Positions 47,958 through 58,061 of a DNA stretch of 64,000 nucleotides are shown here, piece by piece. The translations under genes were made by a program, and so were the position numbers. Origin of the DNA: Brachionus rotundiformis (Eukaryota > Rotifera > Eurotatoria > Ploima > Brachionidae); NCBI GenBank assembly GCA_016802295.1, contig JAESIW010000138.1, positions 1,960,897-2,024,896 of the forward strand, in the 5' to 3' direction. Each line of letters opens with the position of its first letter. Position 1 is the stretch's first letter. The notes beneath the pieces are model-generated. The model saw only the letters and a list, made by a program, of their open reading frames with translations, was not told the origin of the DNA and searched no databases.

Positions 47958-49860
47958 ATGGATTTTAACGAACCAGATATATTTGTTAAAGAGTATTTGG
48001 CTGATCAAAACTCTTATATCATCAATCGACCGACAGAGGATGGTTTTTACCAATTTGAGTACAAAGTGGAAAAATCAGAAGCTGCTCGTAATTTGGAACT
48101 ACATGAAAAAGGATTGGTTGAGATACCAAGATGGGTGGTTTATTTCTCTATTCCAGTGATGATATTTTTGGTGGCTTTTTTCACTGGAGCTTTGGTAACA
48201 ATGGCAAGTGTTAAGCCAGATGCAATATATGGACAATCATGTGCAGATCGATCATGTTCAAAAGCTCTTGACCTAAAATGCATTGATAAAGTTTGCCAGT
48301 GCCAATCGCCCAAGTACTACACCAATAAATGTGTCGATTTGTCAAAATATGGCGAAAAGTGTGTCTCTAGAGATAATTGTGATCCAAGCCAAGACATGAT
48401 TTGCTACGGGTCAGTGTGTTCGTGTGCTCCGACCAAATACTGGAATTCATATTTGAATAAATGTGTTGACAGATTGACTTATGGACAAACATGCCAGCCA
48501 GACCAGTGCAAAATTAGAATAAATTTAGTTTGTGGTCCAGCTGGAGTTTGTGAGTGTACAGATACCACTTTGTAAATTATTTTTTTTTTAAACCTGTTCA
48601 ATAAACCTTTCTTTTTAATTAAATATTTTTATTAAATTAAAAGATACTATTGGAATGATAGTGTGAGTGAGTGTGTGCCAAAAAAAAAATACAGTCTACC
48701 ATGTACTGCTGATGAGCAGTGTCTTGATTCTGAATTAACCAATTGTAAAAATAATACATATTGTAAAATTTTAATTTATATAATATTAAAATATTCTACT
48801 AAAAATTAAAAAAGGTTTTTGTTCTGATACACAATACTACAATGGTTCCAAATGTGTTGACAGGGTTGGTGAATTTTCAAATTGTACATATGATGATATG
48901 TGTAAAATACCAATGTATTGTGATACAAATGACGGATGCAAATGCTTCGGTGATTATTTCTATAGCACTTTGAATGAAAATTGCATTGAAGTAATAACCT
49001 CACCAATTGGTTTATGTGAATCAGACCATCATTGCGAGAGTAATTTACACCTTGAGTGTGATTTGAGCACAAAATCATGTAGATGCATGACTTCTTATTC
49101 ATGGTCAAGCATTCAAAATTCCTGTGAACTAACATATAGTTATGGTCAGTGTAATTCAAATTCAGACTGTAACCTATCGGAAGGTCTCATTTGCTTTGAC
49201 AATTCATATGATTCATGTAATTGTCCAACTACATCCAACAACCACAAATGTGACTGTGCACGCAATACTACACATGAAATGTATTGGGACTCTAGTTTAC
49301 CAACTCCTCAGTGTGTTTCAGCCAAATCTTATCTTGAAAGCTGTACTCATGACTACAAATGTTTGACCAACATAGAAAATACCAAATGTTTAAATCAAAT
49401 ATGTGATTGTGAGCAGCCCGGAGGCTGGCTATTAGGTTCCAAAGTATGCAAAACATGCAATACTGATGATATTTTTCTAAACTTTACAGGATTATGCTAT
49501 CATTTTAGTACTGATAAAAAGCATGGTGATAATGTTGATAATCATTGCACTGTGAGTTAATTATTAATTTATTAAATTTATTTTATCTTTAACATTTAGC
49601 TGGCTAAAGTTACAGATTTTGAGGTACTTGATTTTATAATTGAAAATGCAGATCCAGATAATAAATATTGGATAAATGGAATAAGAAGAAACGGTGGCTC
49701 GTGGTACAGCTATCTAAATTCAAATGATCCAATAAATTCACAAGTTTGTCCAAACTTTAATACAAGTGATAAAGATATGCTTAACTATGATCCTGGTATA
49801 GAGTGTTTTAAGAATGATGAAAATAAGAACAATAATCTTAGATATATTTGTGAATATTAA
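47958..49860 (+). CDS. Type II membrane receptor with EB-like stalk and C-type-lectin-like head, paralogue B
   Basis: Inverted paralogue of the gene at 44078-42170 with the same four-exon structure: 47958-48571, 48644-48762, 48815-49551 and 49600-49860. The joined length is also 576 residues. Residues ~32-205 (end of cytosolic tail, membrane helix and first Cys-rich repeats) are almost identical to A. The extreme N-terminus (MDFNEPDIFVKEYLADQ against MDYKEPEKFVRRVLADR) and everything after exon 2 have diverged strongly while the cysteine pattern is kept. The distal Cys modules include CDCARNTTHEMYWDSSL and CDCEQPGGWLLGS. The lectin-like head runs from about 475 (LNFTGLCYHFS) to the terminal YICEY with YWINGIRRNGGSWYSYL. 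Ligand unknown. Confidence 0.85.
48050..48730 (+). repeat. Homogenised tract shared with 43308-43986 (inverted copy B)
   Basis: Partner of the tract in receptor A, in inverted orientation about 4 kb away. It includes intron 1 (48572-48643). Conservation of an intron at the same level as exons argues for recent gene conversion or duplication rather than purifying selection alone. Confidence 0.93.
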
Positions 49861-50998
49861 TTAAATAATAAAAAATAATCAATTATAAAAACTATTTAAA
49901 TAAAATATATATTCTACCAATATTTTAATTATCTAAATTAATTAATAAACGATTGATTAATAAATCTCATAATGGCTTCTATAACAATAATAATTTCTAT
50001 AACTCACATTTTTAACTCTTAATTAAAAAGCATAATTATCAAATTTTACTTATTACTCTGGTACTCTTACGCAGTTCTTTCAGAGCAAACTTTTGATAAG
50101 TGTAGGTATTGTATTATATATTTTCAAAAAAATGTTTTCGCTAGACATTTTTGGCCTGGTATTCTTTGGTATATTGTCCAATTTTGTTGGCAAATTATTT
50201 AAACTCAACTTTCTAGAAGATCTATGAAATATCAATCGCAGATTTATATAGAGCAAGCTAGAGTACCAAAATGTGCATTAGATGGACATCTTAAAATAGG
50301 ACAAATACAAGTAGACCTAAGTTTTATAATTTTTTTTACATATTAATGTTAATTTTAAGTACTTTTTAATTTTTAATCAAATTATGATTAATATCATTGT
50401 GTCAAATTTTTAAAACAATCGAATCATTTTACTAAGTCTCTGAGGTAATTCTTAGAATATCAACTTATAATATAAAGATAATACTTTTAGATATTAAATC
50501 AAGGATTTTCAAATTTATTTATATTCTTTTTTAATAAATTATTACTAACGTATGATATAATATTTTTTTTCTAAATTGAATAATATACTATCAATTTTAA
50601 ATTACTCTTTGAGTTGAGTAAGAGATATGCTAATACAGGAATGAGTCATTCTATTCGATTTTTGCCGTACTTGTGGAAGAATCTAAGCTCACTTAGATAA
50701 TTCTAATATTCAACTTAGAAGTTTATTAATTATTTTCTTTTAATTTTTATTTTTATTTCAAATTTTTTTGAAATTTTTTAATTTTATTCTATTTAACTTT
50801 GAATAAAGTTTGGTTGAATTTGCAAGACCAAATTTTGGATACAAAAATTTTAATTAATTTGCAAGATTACATATGTTATATGGGACGCACATTCTTTTTT
50901 TTTTAAATCAAAATTTACCTTTTTTTCTTACATTTAAAATAAATAAAAATTCCAAAAATTCTAATTTAATTCATGATATTAAGATTTAAATAAAAAAA
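49861..50998. other. Spacer with kinase pseudogene fragment
   Basis: AT-rich spacer upstream of TOM22. Apart from the decayed kinase fragment at 50056-50262 nothing was recognised. Confidence 0.5.
50056..50262 (-). pseudogene. Decayed fragment of a MAPKAPK2/3-like kinase N-terminus
   Basis: Two blocks align with the intronless kinase at 52822-51593, in the same orientation. Block 50143-50262 matches about 52690-52806 (codons ~5-43, including the AAAAAGTT..AGCTCAAATAACTTGCC region on the minus strand). Block 50056-50095 matches about 52544-52581, around the ATP-lysine codons. The roughly 106 bp between them in the intact gene, covering the glycine loop, is shortened to about 47 unrelated bases. 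Substitutions and indels destroy the frame. No catalytic-loop remnant was seen, so only the 5' end was duplicated or survives. Confidence 0.8.
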
Positions 50999-51405
50999 AT
51001 GGTTCTGGAAATAGAGGAAAATATAGATGTAAATAAAATTATTTATTTTTAGTGATTAATAAATTTTGATAAAAACAGGACATTGAGATCGAAGATGAAA
51101 GCCTTTCTGAGAGATTATGGGGTCTGACCGAAATGTTCCCAGAGCCAGTGCGCAATTTTTCCGACTCTCTCTTTAATTCGTCCGTGAGCGCCAGCAAGAC
51201 TTTTTACAAATGGTCCCGATCAGGCCTCTGGGTAGCCGCCTCTTCGTTCACAATTCTAATTTTGCCAATTATTTGTGAGGAGCAAAGGGCCAGCATAGAG
51301 GAACAACAAGCCAAACAACAGCGTGAATTGTTGCTAGGACCCAGCGCCGCTACTAGCTCGGCAGCTGGTGCTCCAATGCCGCTCGGCTTTCCACCTGTCA
51401 AATAA
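50999..51405 (+). CDS. TOMM22: Mitochondrial import receptor subunit TOM22
   Basis: TOM22 is the central receptor of the outer-membrane translocase and tethers the Tom40 pores. Exon 1 (50999-51028, MVLEIEENID) and exon 2 (51079-51405) flank a 50-nt intron; 118 residues. The acidic N-terminus (EENID DIEIEDESLSERL) is followed by the conserved GLTEMFPEPVRN block, a cytosolic amphipathic segment (SASKTFYKWSRSG), one membrane helix with its characteristic Pro (about 59-76, WVAASSFTILILPIIC) and a short intermembrane-space tail (EEQRASIEEQQAKQQRELLLGPSA). Length and motif order fit animal TOM22. Its 3' end converges on kinase 2, with 187 bp between stop codons. Confidence 0.95.
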
Positions 51406-51592
51406 TCATAGCTAATTATTTTAAAAATAAAAATTTTAAAATTAATAAAAAAAAAAGTTTTCTTAATCTAAAACATTTTATTCATATAATCTTATTTTTA
51501 GCAATAATAAAACATTTAATATCAAATATAATAATAAAAATAATAATTTACAAAACAGTAATTAATAACCAAAAAAATTAAAAATTATGATC

Positions 51593-52822
51593 TTAATCTG
51601 TTTGAGAAATCGATTCAATTGACATCATTGATTGCTCACGGGAAATGTCCTCTGGTACAGGCTGCAAATTATTGTCTTGTTTATTTTTTTTATTGTTCAT
51701 TCGTTTCTCTAGGAATTTATTTTTAGATAAATCCAATTTAACCACTGAGTCTTTGATTCTCATTTCGTCCAATGCTTTTCCCATATTCTGTTGCACTTCG
51801 CTCCATTGGTCTTGGTCCTCTTTTAAAATGTCCAGCGAAGGCAGAGGCGTCTGCGGCACATTGTGGTACCTTGCAATCCAATTGCTCTTCATAATTTCAT
51901 TTATGGTCGAGCGTTTCTCTGGCACAGTCTCCAGCATTCCTTTGATTAGATCTTTTGCTTCTGTGGACACACGTGACCACTCAGCATCGGGAAATGTGTA
52001 TTCGCCAGCCTTGATGCGGCGTTTCATGCCAGGCGAAATGGGCTGTCCATGAGTGCTGTAAAATGGTGGATAGCCGCAGCACAAGATGTACAAAATAACG
52101 CCCAGGGACCAAATGTCACAAGATATGTCATAGCGCTGTGGACCGAGAACCTCTGGCGCCACATAGTACGGCGTATAACAAGGAGTTATTAGGCCTAATG
52201 ATACCTCTTTGGCAAAGCCGAAATCGGTCAATTTAATCACTGCTCTTTCGTCATTAGTGCTCAATAGAAGGTTTTCTGGCTTGAGGTCTCGGTGAGCGAT
52301 GTTCATGCTGTGCAAATGCTTCACTGCCGAACATATTTGATGCATAATCTTGGCCACTTCTTGCTCAGTGAATGGCTGAGTCCTTTCGGATATCTTGGAG
52401 AACAGCTCACCACCTTCCATTCTTTCCATAACTATCAAGATCACCTTTTGGTTGTTAATCACGTTCTCATAAACATCTTTTATCTGCACTATGTAAGGAC
52501 ACCCTTGACATGCTCTCCATTGAAGATCTATCTCGCGCTTGGCTTTGGTAGTCTCGCGCAGGCTTTTCAAAGCAAACTTTTCCTTAGTTTGCTTGTGAGT
52601 GCAGGACAACACTTTGCCACTAATGCCTAGACCGAGCACTTCTTTGGTAATTATGTAGTCCTCGTAAATAGGATTTTTCTTTGGCTTAAGAGACATTTTT
52701 GGCTTGGTACTCCTTGGCAAATAGTCTATTTTTTTTGGCAAGTTATTTGAGCTGAACTTTTTAGAAGATCTATGATATATCAATCGGCTTGTTCTATCAA
52801 GCAGGCTATCTGAAGAACCCAT
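51593..52822 (-). CDS. MAP kinase-activated protein kinase 2/3-like, intronless
   Basis: Single-exon gene of 409 residues encoding a complete MAPKAPK2/3-type kinase, a p38 effector controlling mRNA stability and stress responses in animals. Visible: glycine loop LGLGISGKV (63-71), ATP lysine in FALKSL (K86), HRDLKPENLL (D179), DFG (200-202), an activation loop with ITP (T213, equivalent of the p38 site) and YTPYYVAPEVLG, YDISCDIWSLGVILYILCCG, PGMKRRIKAGEY, and the autoinhibitory/nuclear-export helix region (VPQTPLPSLDILKEDQDQW, MGKALDEMRIKD). The canonical Lys/Arg-rich C-terminal docking motif for p38 is represented only weakly (KRMNNKKNKQ). It is closer to the family consensus than the five-exon paralogue. 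Intronless structure suggests retroposition or intron loss. Confidence 0.93.
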   Translation of the reverse strand: MGSSDSLLDRTSRLIYHRSSKKFSSNNLPKKIDYLPRSTKPKMSLKPKKNPIYEDYIITKEVLGLGISGKVLSCTHKQTKEKFALKSLRETTKAKREIDLQWRACQGCPYIVQIKDVYENVINNQKVILIVMERMEGGELFSKISERTQPFTEQEVAKIMHQICSAVKHLHSMNIAHRDLKPENLLLSTNDERAVIKLTDFGFAKEVSLGLITPCYTPYYVAPEVLGPQRYDISCDIWSLGVILYILCCGYPPFYSTHGQPISPGMKRRIKAGEYTFPDAEWSRVSTEAKDLIKGMLETVPEKRSTINEIMKSNWIARYHNVPQTPLPSLDILKEDQDQWSEVQQNMGKALDEMRIKDSVVKLDLSKNKFLEKRMNNKKNKQDNNLQPVPEDISREQSMMSIESISQTD

Positions 52823-53915
52823 TTTATTAAGAAAAAATTAAAAAAATTTAATTTATAAATGAAATTTTTCCAAAATTTATAAGATAAAAATTACTAATAT
52901 TGTATATTTATGATAATTACATTTTATTTAGCTGATATGAGCAGTTTCGATGGTAATCAAAGTATTGCGAAATATTATATTTCTGGTTTAAGTTTATTCT
53001 TTTTATTTTAAATAGAAAAAAAAACAAGTCAGAAAGTAATCTAAATGGTAAATCATTATTTACAAGTTTAAATTTTAAAAAATTATAATATTTATTCATA
53101 ATTTTTATTTTTATTAATTTAGAAAAATATAATTCGATTTGAAATCTAGAAATTTAGTTTTTTTTTTCTCTTTTTTTTTGTAAAACTTGTTTTAAAAAAC
53201 ATGACCTCGCTATAGATAAAAAATGTTTAAGTATATATGTATAAATTTAAGTTTTTTTTATGAAAAAAATTTTTTTATAGACAAATAATTTACCAATTTT
53301 TGATTTTCCAAGCCCTACAAAATTGATAATTAATCTATACTCAATAAATTACCTGAGCTAAACAATTGAGATAAAAATTTACATTTTTTAAATAAGATAA
53401 TTTTGATTTATAGCAAAATCAGCTAAATTTATATAGTTTAGCTTAAATAATAAGTCGAAATTAGCATAAACTTAATGTTTCTACGGTAATTTTAAAAACC
53501 TTTATTAAATCAACCAATGACTCAGATATAGTGAAATTATATTGCACAATTTTTACCAAATGACGCAATTCCAATGAAATAAATTAGAATCAATTTGCTC
53601 GCTTGGTCAACAATACCAGTCTTGAGCTGGAGCCCAAAGGTTGACATGTTTGCTTTCTATGCACAAAATTAAATCGAAATCATTAACAAAAAATATTTTA
53701 TTACGTCTTTTTTTTCTTCTTTTTACAATTATTATAAAATAATTATTCATTATAAATGATAAAGTGAAAATATTTTTTTCTAATTTTATTTATTTATTAA
53801 AAATTTATTTTTTTAAATTTATTAAATACAATCACATTTTTAGCACGTCTAATAAAACAAAAAATTATATATCTATATATATATATATAAATGTATTTTT
53901 TTATACATAAAATTG
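52823..53915. other. Spacer upstream of kinase 2 and downstream of UBE2C
   Basis: Very AT-rich, with a short (TA)n tract at about 53869-53891. No ORF of note. It holds the promoter of kinase 2 near 52823-53000 and the 3' flank of UBE2C. Confidence 0.45.
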
Positions 53916-54455
53916 TCAGTATTTTTTACTCCTAACCTCTTTGTCGTATTTGTCGAGCAAATGCTTTTTGAATAGGGGCTGATTTTTCCACAAATCGGCA
54001 GCCTGGTGGTTGAGAGCGCTGGCAATGTTCGGGTCGCCAAGTAGACTCTGAATTGAGAGTAAAATGGACAGGACATCGTATGTAGCTGACCACTTTTCTC
54101 TGAGAATATCCAGACAAATGTTTCCGTTCTCATCCACGTTCGGGTGAAAGCAGGAAGACTCGAATTTGACCTTGGGCGCAACTATGGGATACCCATTGGG
54201 AAATTCGAGTACCAGCCGATATTCCAGGCCTTCGTAAACTGTCCCGATGGGGCCTTGTATGGTGCCGATCCATTTGAACAAGTTGTCGCCATCGGGAAAC
54301 GCTGATACGCCTTTCTCTCCCGACATCATCAGTGACATCAGCTCCTGTTGCAGTCGTTTGCTCACTGAATGCTTGTCTTTGGTAACTGTTTGCACAGTGT
54401 CATTTTTTTTTGCACTTGATGAATTGGTCGCCATCTGTTGCTCTGAGCCAGACAT
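53916..54455 (-). CDS. UBE2C: Ubiquitin-conjugating enzyme E2 C (UbcH10/vihar type)
   Basis: UBE2C is the E2 that starts ubiquitin chains on substrates of the anaphase-promoting complex, driving mitotic exit. Single exon, 179 residues from MSGSEQQMATN. A longer open frame reaches further upstream but is Lys/Asn-rich AT-coded sequence and probably 5' UTR. Features: a disordered N-terminal extension (1-30), as in UBE2C; then SVSKRLQQELMSLMMSGEKG, AFPDGDNLFKWIGTI, a YRLVLEFPNGYP loop, the HPN motif and catalytic Cys in HPNVDENGNICLDIL (C114), then EKWSATYDVLSILLSIQSLL and LWKNQPLFKKHL. The LMMSGEKGVSAFP block is specific to this E2 class. Length matches human UBE2C (179). Confidence 0.96.
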   Translation of the reverse strand: MSGSEQQMATNSSSAKKNDTVQTVTKDKHSVSKRLQQELMSLMMSGEKGVSAFPDGDNLFKWIGTIQGPIGTVYEGLEYRLVLEFPNGYPIVAPKVKFESSCFHPNVDENGNICLDILREKWSATYDVLSILLSIQSLLGDPNIASALNHQAADLWKNQPLFKKHLLDKYDKEVRSKKY

Positions 54456-54804
54456 AGTATTAAAAAATTTTCTATTCTTATTTTTTTTCAATTTATTTAC
54501 AATTAAATCTAGAAATTTAATTTTGTATTTTTGAACAATTAAGATCAATTAGCAACTTATTATTTCTATGCAAGTATTGTTCATTAATATTAATAAATAA
54601 TAATTAATTCATGGTTAGTTTTATTTTGTCTTTTATTTTATTTTTTGTATGTGCTTTTTTTTCTAGAGACCTGATACCCTAGAACTGAGCAAAAACTTTT
54701 ACCAGAGTAAATGAATAAAAATTCTATTTTAGTTTATTTTTCTATCTTATAAAAAACATATTTACAAACAAAAAAGAGAGAAAAAAAAAGCTAAAATTTT
54801 TTAT
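54456..54804. other. Spacer between UBE2C and SS18-like gene
   Basis: Short AT-rich interval with the UBE2C 5' flank and the SS18-like 3' flank. No other feature seen. Confidence 0.45.
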
Positions 54805-55800
54805 CTAAAATTGTTGACCAGGTTGCTGCTGAGTCTGTTGCGTTGGTGGCTGTTGCTGCTGCTGTGGTTGCTGTTGTTGGAATTGTTGCTGAGGAGGTGG
54901 TTGTGGCGTACCGGGTTGCGGTGGTAGACCATTTGGCATGGGTGTTGTTACCCTCATTTGCTGCATCATTGCTTGTTGTTGCATCATCATCTGCTGTGGT
55001 TGGTTTTGCGGCGGCATTTGCTGTCCGCTAGCTTGTTGAGGCATCATGCTCATTTGGGCATGCTGTTGCTGCTGCGGCATCATCATCATCTGATTTTGCT
55101 GATATGGATTATAAGCAGGAGGCTGTTGAGCTTGTTGAGCCATCATTGGATTCATCATACTTTGCTGCTGTGGTTGATTTGGCATTTGAGGCGGTTGGCC
55201 AGAGTTTTGACTCCATTGCTGATTCTGCATTTGTGCTTGGTATGGGTTATACATCGGTTGTTGCTGCGGATTTTGTGGCACAGGTTGTTGTCCAGGAATT
55301 GGTTGCATTTGTGGCTGAACAGGCATTTGCTGCATTTGTTGTTGTGCTGGAACTGGTTGCATTTGTTGCTGGGGAATCATTGGCGGGACTTGCTGTTGGA
55401 CAGGCATTTGTTGCATCGGCTGCTGTTGGGTTTGTTGTTGGTGCTGCTGATGTTGCTGTTGTTGTTGTTGTTGTTGCATTTGAAGTTGCTTCCGGGCAGT
55501 TTCCGGAGACTTAAATTTTATTATTTTAATATTTTTGGAACAAAAAAAATTTATCTTATTTACAGGTATCAGCGATTGGACATCGCTTAGAGGCTTGTTT
55601 GGATAAGCCAAGCAAGCCAGATATACCAAATTACGATGAAGTTGTTTTTGAAGATCGAGTGTCTCTTGCATTCGGCCCTTATTGAATTGTTCTGTGATAG
55701 CTGTCAATAATTGAGTGTTTTCATCTAATAATTTTGAAATTGTCTCCGAATTAGGCGCTGGTTGCAGGCGCTGATGTGGTTGAGCAAACACTTCTGACAT
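54805..55800 (-). CDS. SS18/SSXT-family subunit of SWI/SNF (BAF) complex
   Basis: SS18 family proteins are stable subunits of BAF-type chromatin-remodelling complexes. Exon 1 (55800-55564) and exon 2 (55509-54805) flank a 54-nt intron (GTAAAT...TTTAAG); 313 residues. The N-terminal SNH domain is clear at about 17-72: ISKLLDENTQLLTAITEQF, NKGRMQETLDLQKQLHRNLVYLACLA and SDVQSLIP. The remainder is a Gln/Pro/Met-rich low-complexity activation-like domain with QQ runs, YNPYQ repeats and MMMPQQQ. This corresponds to the QPGY domain of SS18, but with fewer Gly/Tyr. The intron sits at the domain boundary. Antisense open frames here are shadows of the CAG/CAA repeats. It might be SS18 or SS18L1; invertebrates normally have one gene. 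Confidence 0.92.
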   Translation of the reverse strand: MSEVFAQPHQRLQPAPNSETISKLLDENTQLLTAITEQFNKGRMQETLDLQKQLHRNLVYLACLAYPNKPLSDVQSLIPVNKINFFCSKNIKIIKFKSPETARKQLQMQQQQQQQQHQQHQQQTQQQPMQQMPVQQQVPPMIPQQQMQPVPAQQQMQQMPVQPQMQPIPGQQPVPQNPQQQPMYNPYQAQMQNQQWSQNSGQPPQMPNQPQQQSMMNPMMAQQAQQPPAYNPYQQNQMMMMPQQQQHAQMSMMPQQASGQQMPPQNQPQQMMMQQQAMMQQMRVTTPMPNGLPPQPGTPQPPPQQQFQQQQPQQQQQPPTQQTQQQPGQQF

Positions 55801-56600
55801 TGTGGTAATTTTTAAGTGATCAAGCTGAATGAGATTTCTAGTCGTAGTTTAAGTTTTAGTTTATTTAAGTGCATTTATTAAGAAAAATATGAAAAATTTC
55901 GATATTATATTTACAAAATTTCAAATTTTAATATCTAATTATTAATTAATTATTTTAATTTTTGAAAGATAGTCAACAGACATTTATTCAATAATAATAG
56001 TATTAAAAAGTCAACTTTTCTTTAGAATTGGAATTTAGTAAAATTAAGGATTATTTTTAAAAATTTACTTATCTAAATCTAAATAAATGAATTATCACTT
56101 TAATTTAAATTTTAAAATAAAATAGAGTCGTTTCACAGACAATTTTCTCTAAAATATTTTTTAGAGACTAACTATTTGAGAATTTGTTCAAATTTAAGTT
56201 TTTTAAAGTATAAATTAAGAATACATATTTATTTTTATTAAACTCTTTATATTTGGCAAGAATTATAAATTATCGTTTATGTCTGTAGTGGTTCAATTTG
56301 AAAAATTGAATATTTTATTATCAAATTTTAACAACTCGAATAATGAGTGCTCGAATGATCTAAAAATAAAAAGATTTTTATAAATTGAACTACGATCAAA
56401 AAAAATTAGGTTCTAAATAAAATTTTATTACTAGAAATATTAATTCAAATTAAATTCTTTGTAAATTCAACTTAATTTGTAAATTGATTATTACTCATTA
56501 TTTTTAAAAGAAAATCAAATCATTGTTTTAGTTGAAAAATTACTTGTTATAGATATAAGATGAATATTATAAATATAAGTTATAAAATTAAGCAAAATTA
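55801..56600. other. AT-rich spacer upstream of SS18-like gene
   Basis: 800 bp with the SS18-like promoter near 55801-55870. Otherwise no ORF or recognisable motif up to the sharp left edge of repeat copy 2. Confidence 0.45.
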
Positions 56601-57259
56601 ATTATCTTTATGTCACCCTCCTCTTTTTGCAACCGGGCTTGGGACCGGCTTTGGCAGAGTTATGACGGCGTCTTTCCCTAAGAAGCCAGTGGGACGTTCG
56701 TCATAAACAGCGCCACTCATCCGAGCACAAGGCTGCGAACTCGGCAACTATTTAGACTAGCTTGGAACCACAAACCAAGCGACTTCTCTCTCACTCGAGA
56801 TAAAGTCTTAACTTAAGGCTTCCAAAGTTACGTACTATCTGCAGAGGGTCAGCTGTACAGCAGATTCTCGCTCCTTTCGGATTCTATACTGGGAGATGGT
56901 CGAAGCCAGCGGCGCCCTCATACGACAAGACTTGGACAAAGACCCGTAGGCCTATGTACCCGCCATACAGCTCTTCTGCAGACTACGTGAAAGACCACAT
57001 GCACATACGATGCATGTGGCTGCCACCACCCTCCTCTTTTTTCATCAGGGCTTGGGACCTGCGGATCGGCAGAGTTATGGTGGCTGCTCTGAGTCCATTT
57101 CCTAAAATTAAATGCCTTGTTTGAAATCAAAAAATTTCTAATTTCAAAAAGTGAATTAATAATTTTGTAAAGCACGTTCTATTTATACTCTTCGGCCTCC
57201 TCTGTAAATTCGCCCCCTCTCCTCTTTGTCCACCAGGTGACCAATTTAAGCTGATATAT
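56601..57259. mobile_element. GC-rich ~660-bp repeat, copy 2
   Basis: Near-identical partner of 36903-37563 in the same orientation, 19.7 kb away. It shares the sharp left edge ATTATCTTTA, the internal degenerate duplication and the right end GGTGACCAATTTAAGCTGAT. See copy 1 for the interpretation. The two copies are too alike to be old, while the adjoining right flank (57260-57556) is clearly older. Confidence 0.75.
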
Positions 57260-58061
57260 CTTTAATAAAGATGAGTCATTTAAACATTGTTAACTAATTT
57301 AAACAATTAATTAATTTAACTGATTTTATTTTTTTACTTTAATCTTAAAAATAGATGTTCAATAAAAATAAAGATTCTTGATGCTTCTATCCCTAGATTT
57401 TTTCAAGTAGATAATTCACAATTATTTTAAAAATGTTCAGGAATGAAAAATACTGAAAGTTGCTCTTTGTATTTATTTGGGACCAATTTTTTTGAAAAAT
57501 AATTTTAATTTGTTTAAAGTTAACATAAAACAGATTCTGACTAAAAAGTTTTTTTTTTAATATTTATGCATTATTATACATTTTTGTGGTTTTCTTAGTA
57601 AAATTTGGGAAAAAACTTTTTTGATCGCTGTGGTCTATTTGAAAAGATGCGATAAAATATCATTTATGTTCACTGTATAAACCATTTCTTAAATATAAAC
57701 AAGATAATTTCTAAAAATCTCAACTCATTTTATCTTTTATTGGCTGTGTAGCCCAGAACTCGCCAAAACTCAAAGCCTGAATCTCAGCAAAATCCATAAA
57801 CTCGAGAGTTTCTCCACGACAGAGTCTTAGATTTATAAATTGTGTAATAGATGCTTAATTGGCCAACCTTAAAAGCATAGACAATTCTGATCTAAAAGCA
57901 ACAAAAAAAACTGCTTTGCCAAATTTATTTAACATTGAAATAGAAACAGAAAAAAATTAAGATAAATTTTATTTATTTTTTTACATTTAATCGGCTATGA
58001 CGAAAATAAAAATAAAGCAACAAAAAAAAATAATTAAGAATAAAAAAGATCTAGATATTTA
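57260..58061. other. Diverged repeat flank and engrailed 3' flank
   Basis: 57260-57556 is homologous to 37676-37955 but diverged. The rest is AT-rich. A mildly GC-richer stretch at about 57745-57850 has no ORF. Confidence 0.5.

Noticed and set aside
54843..55590. Plus-strand Leu/His/Val-rich frames opposite the SS18-like gene
   Set aside because: Antisense reading of CAG/CAA-type Gln repeats; composition is fully explained by the poly-Gln gene.
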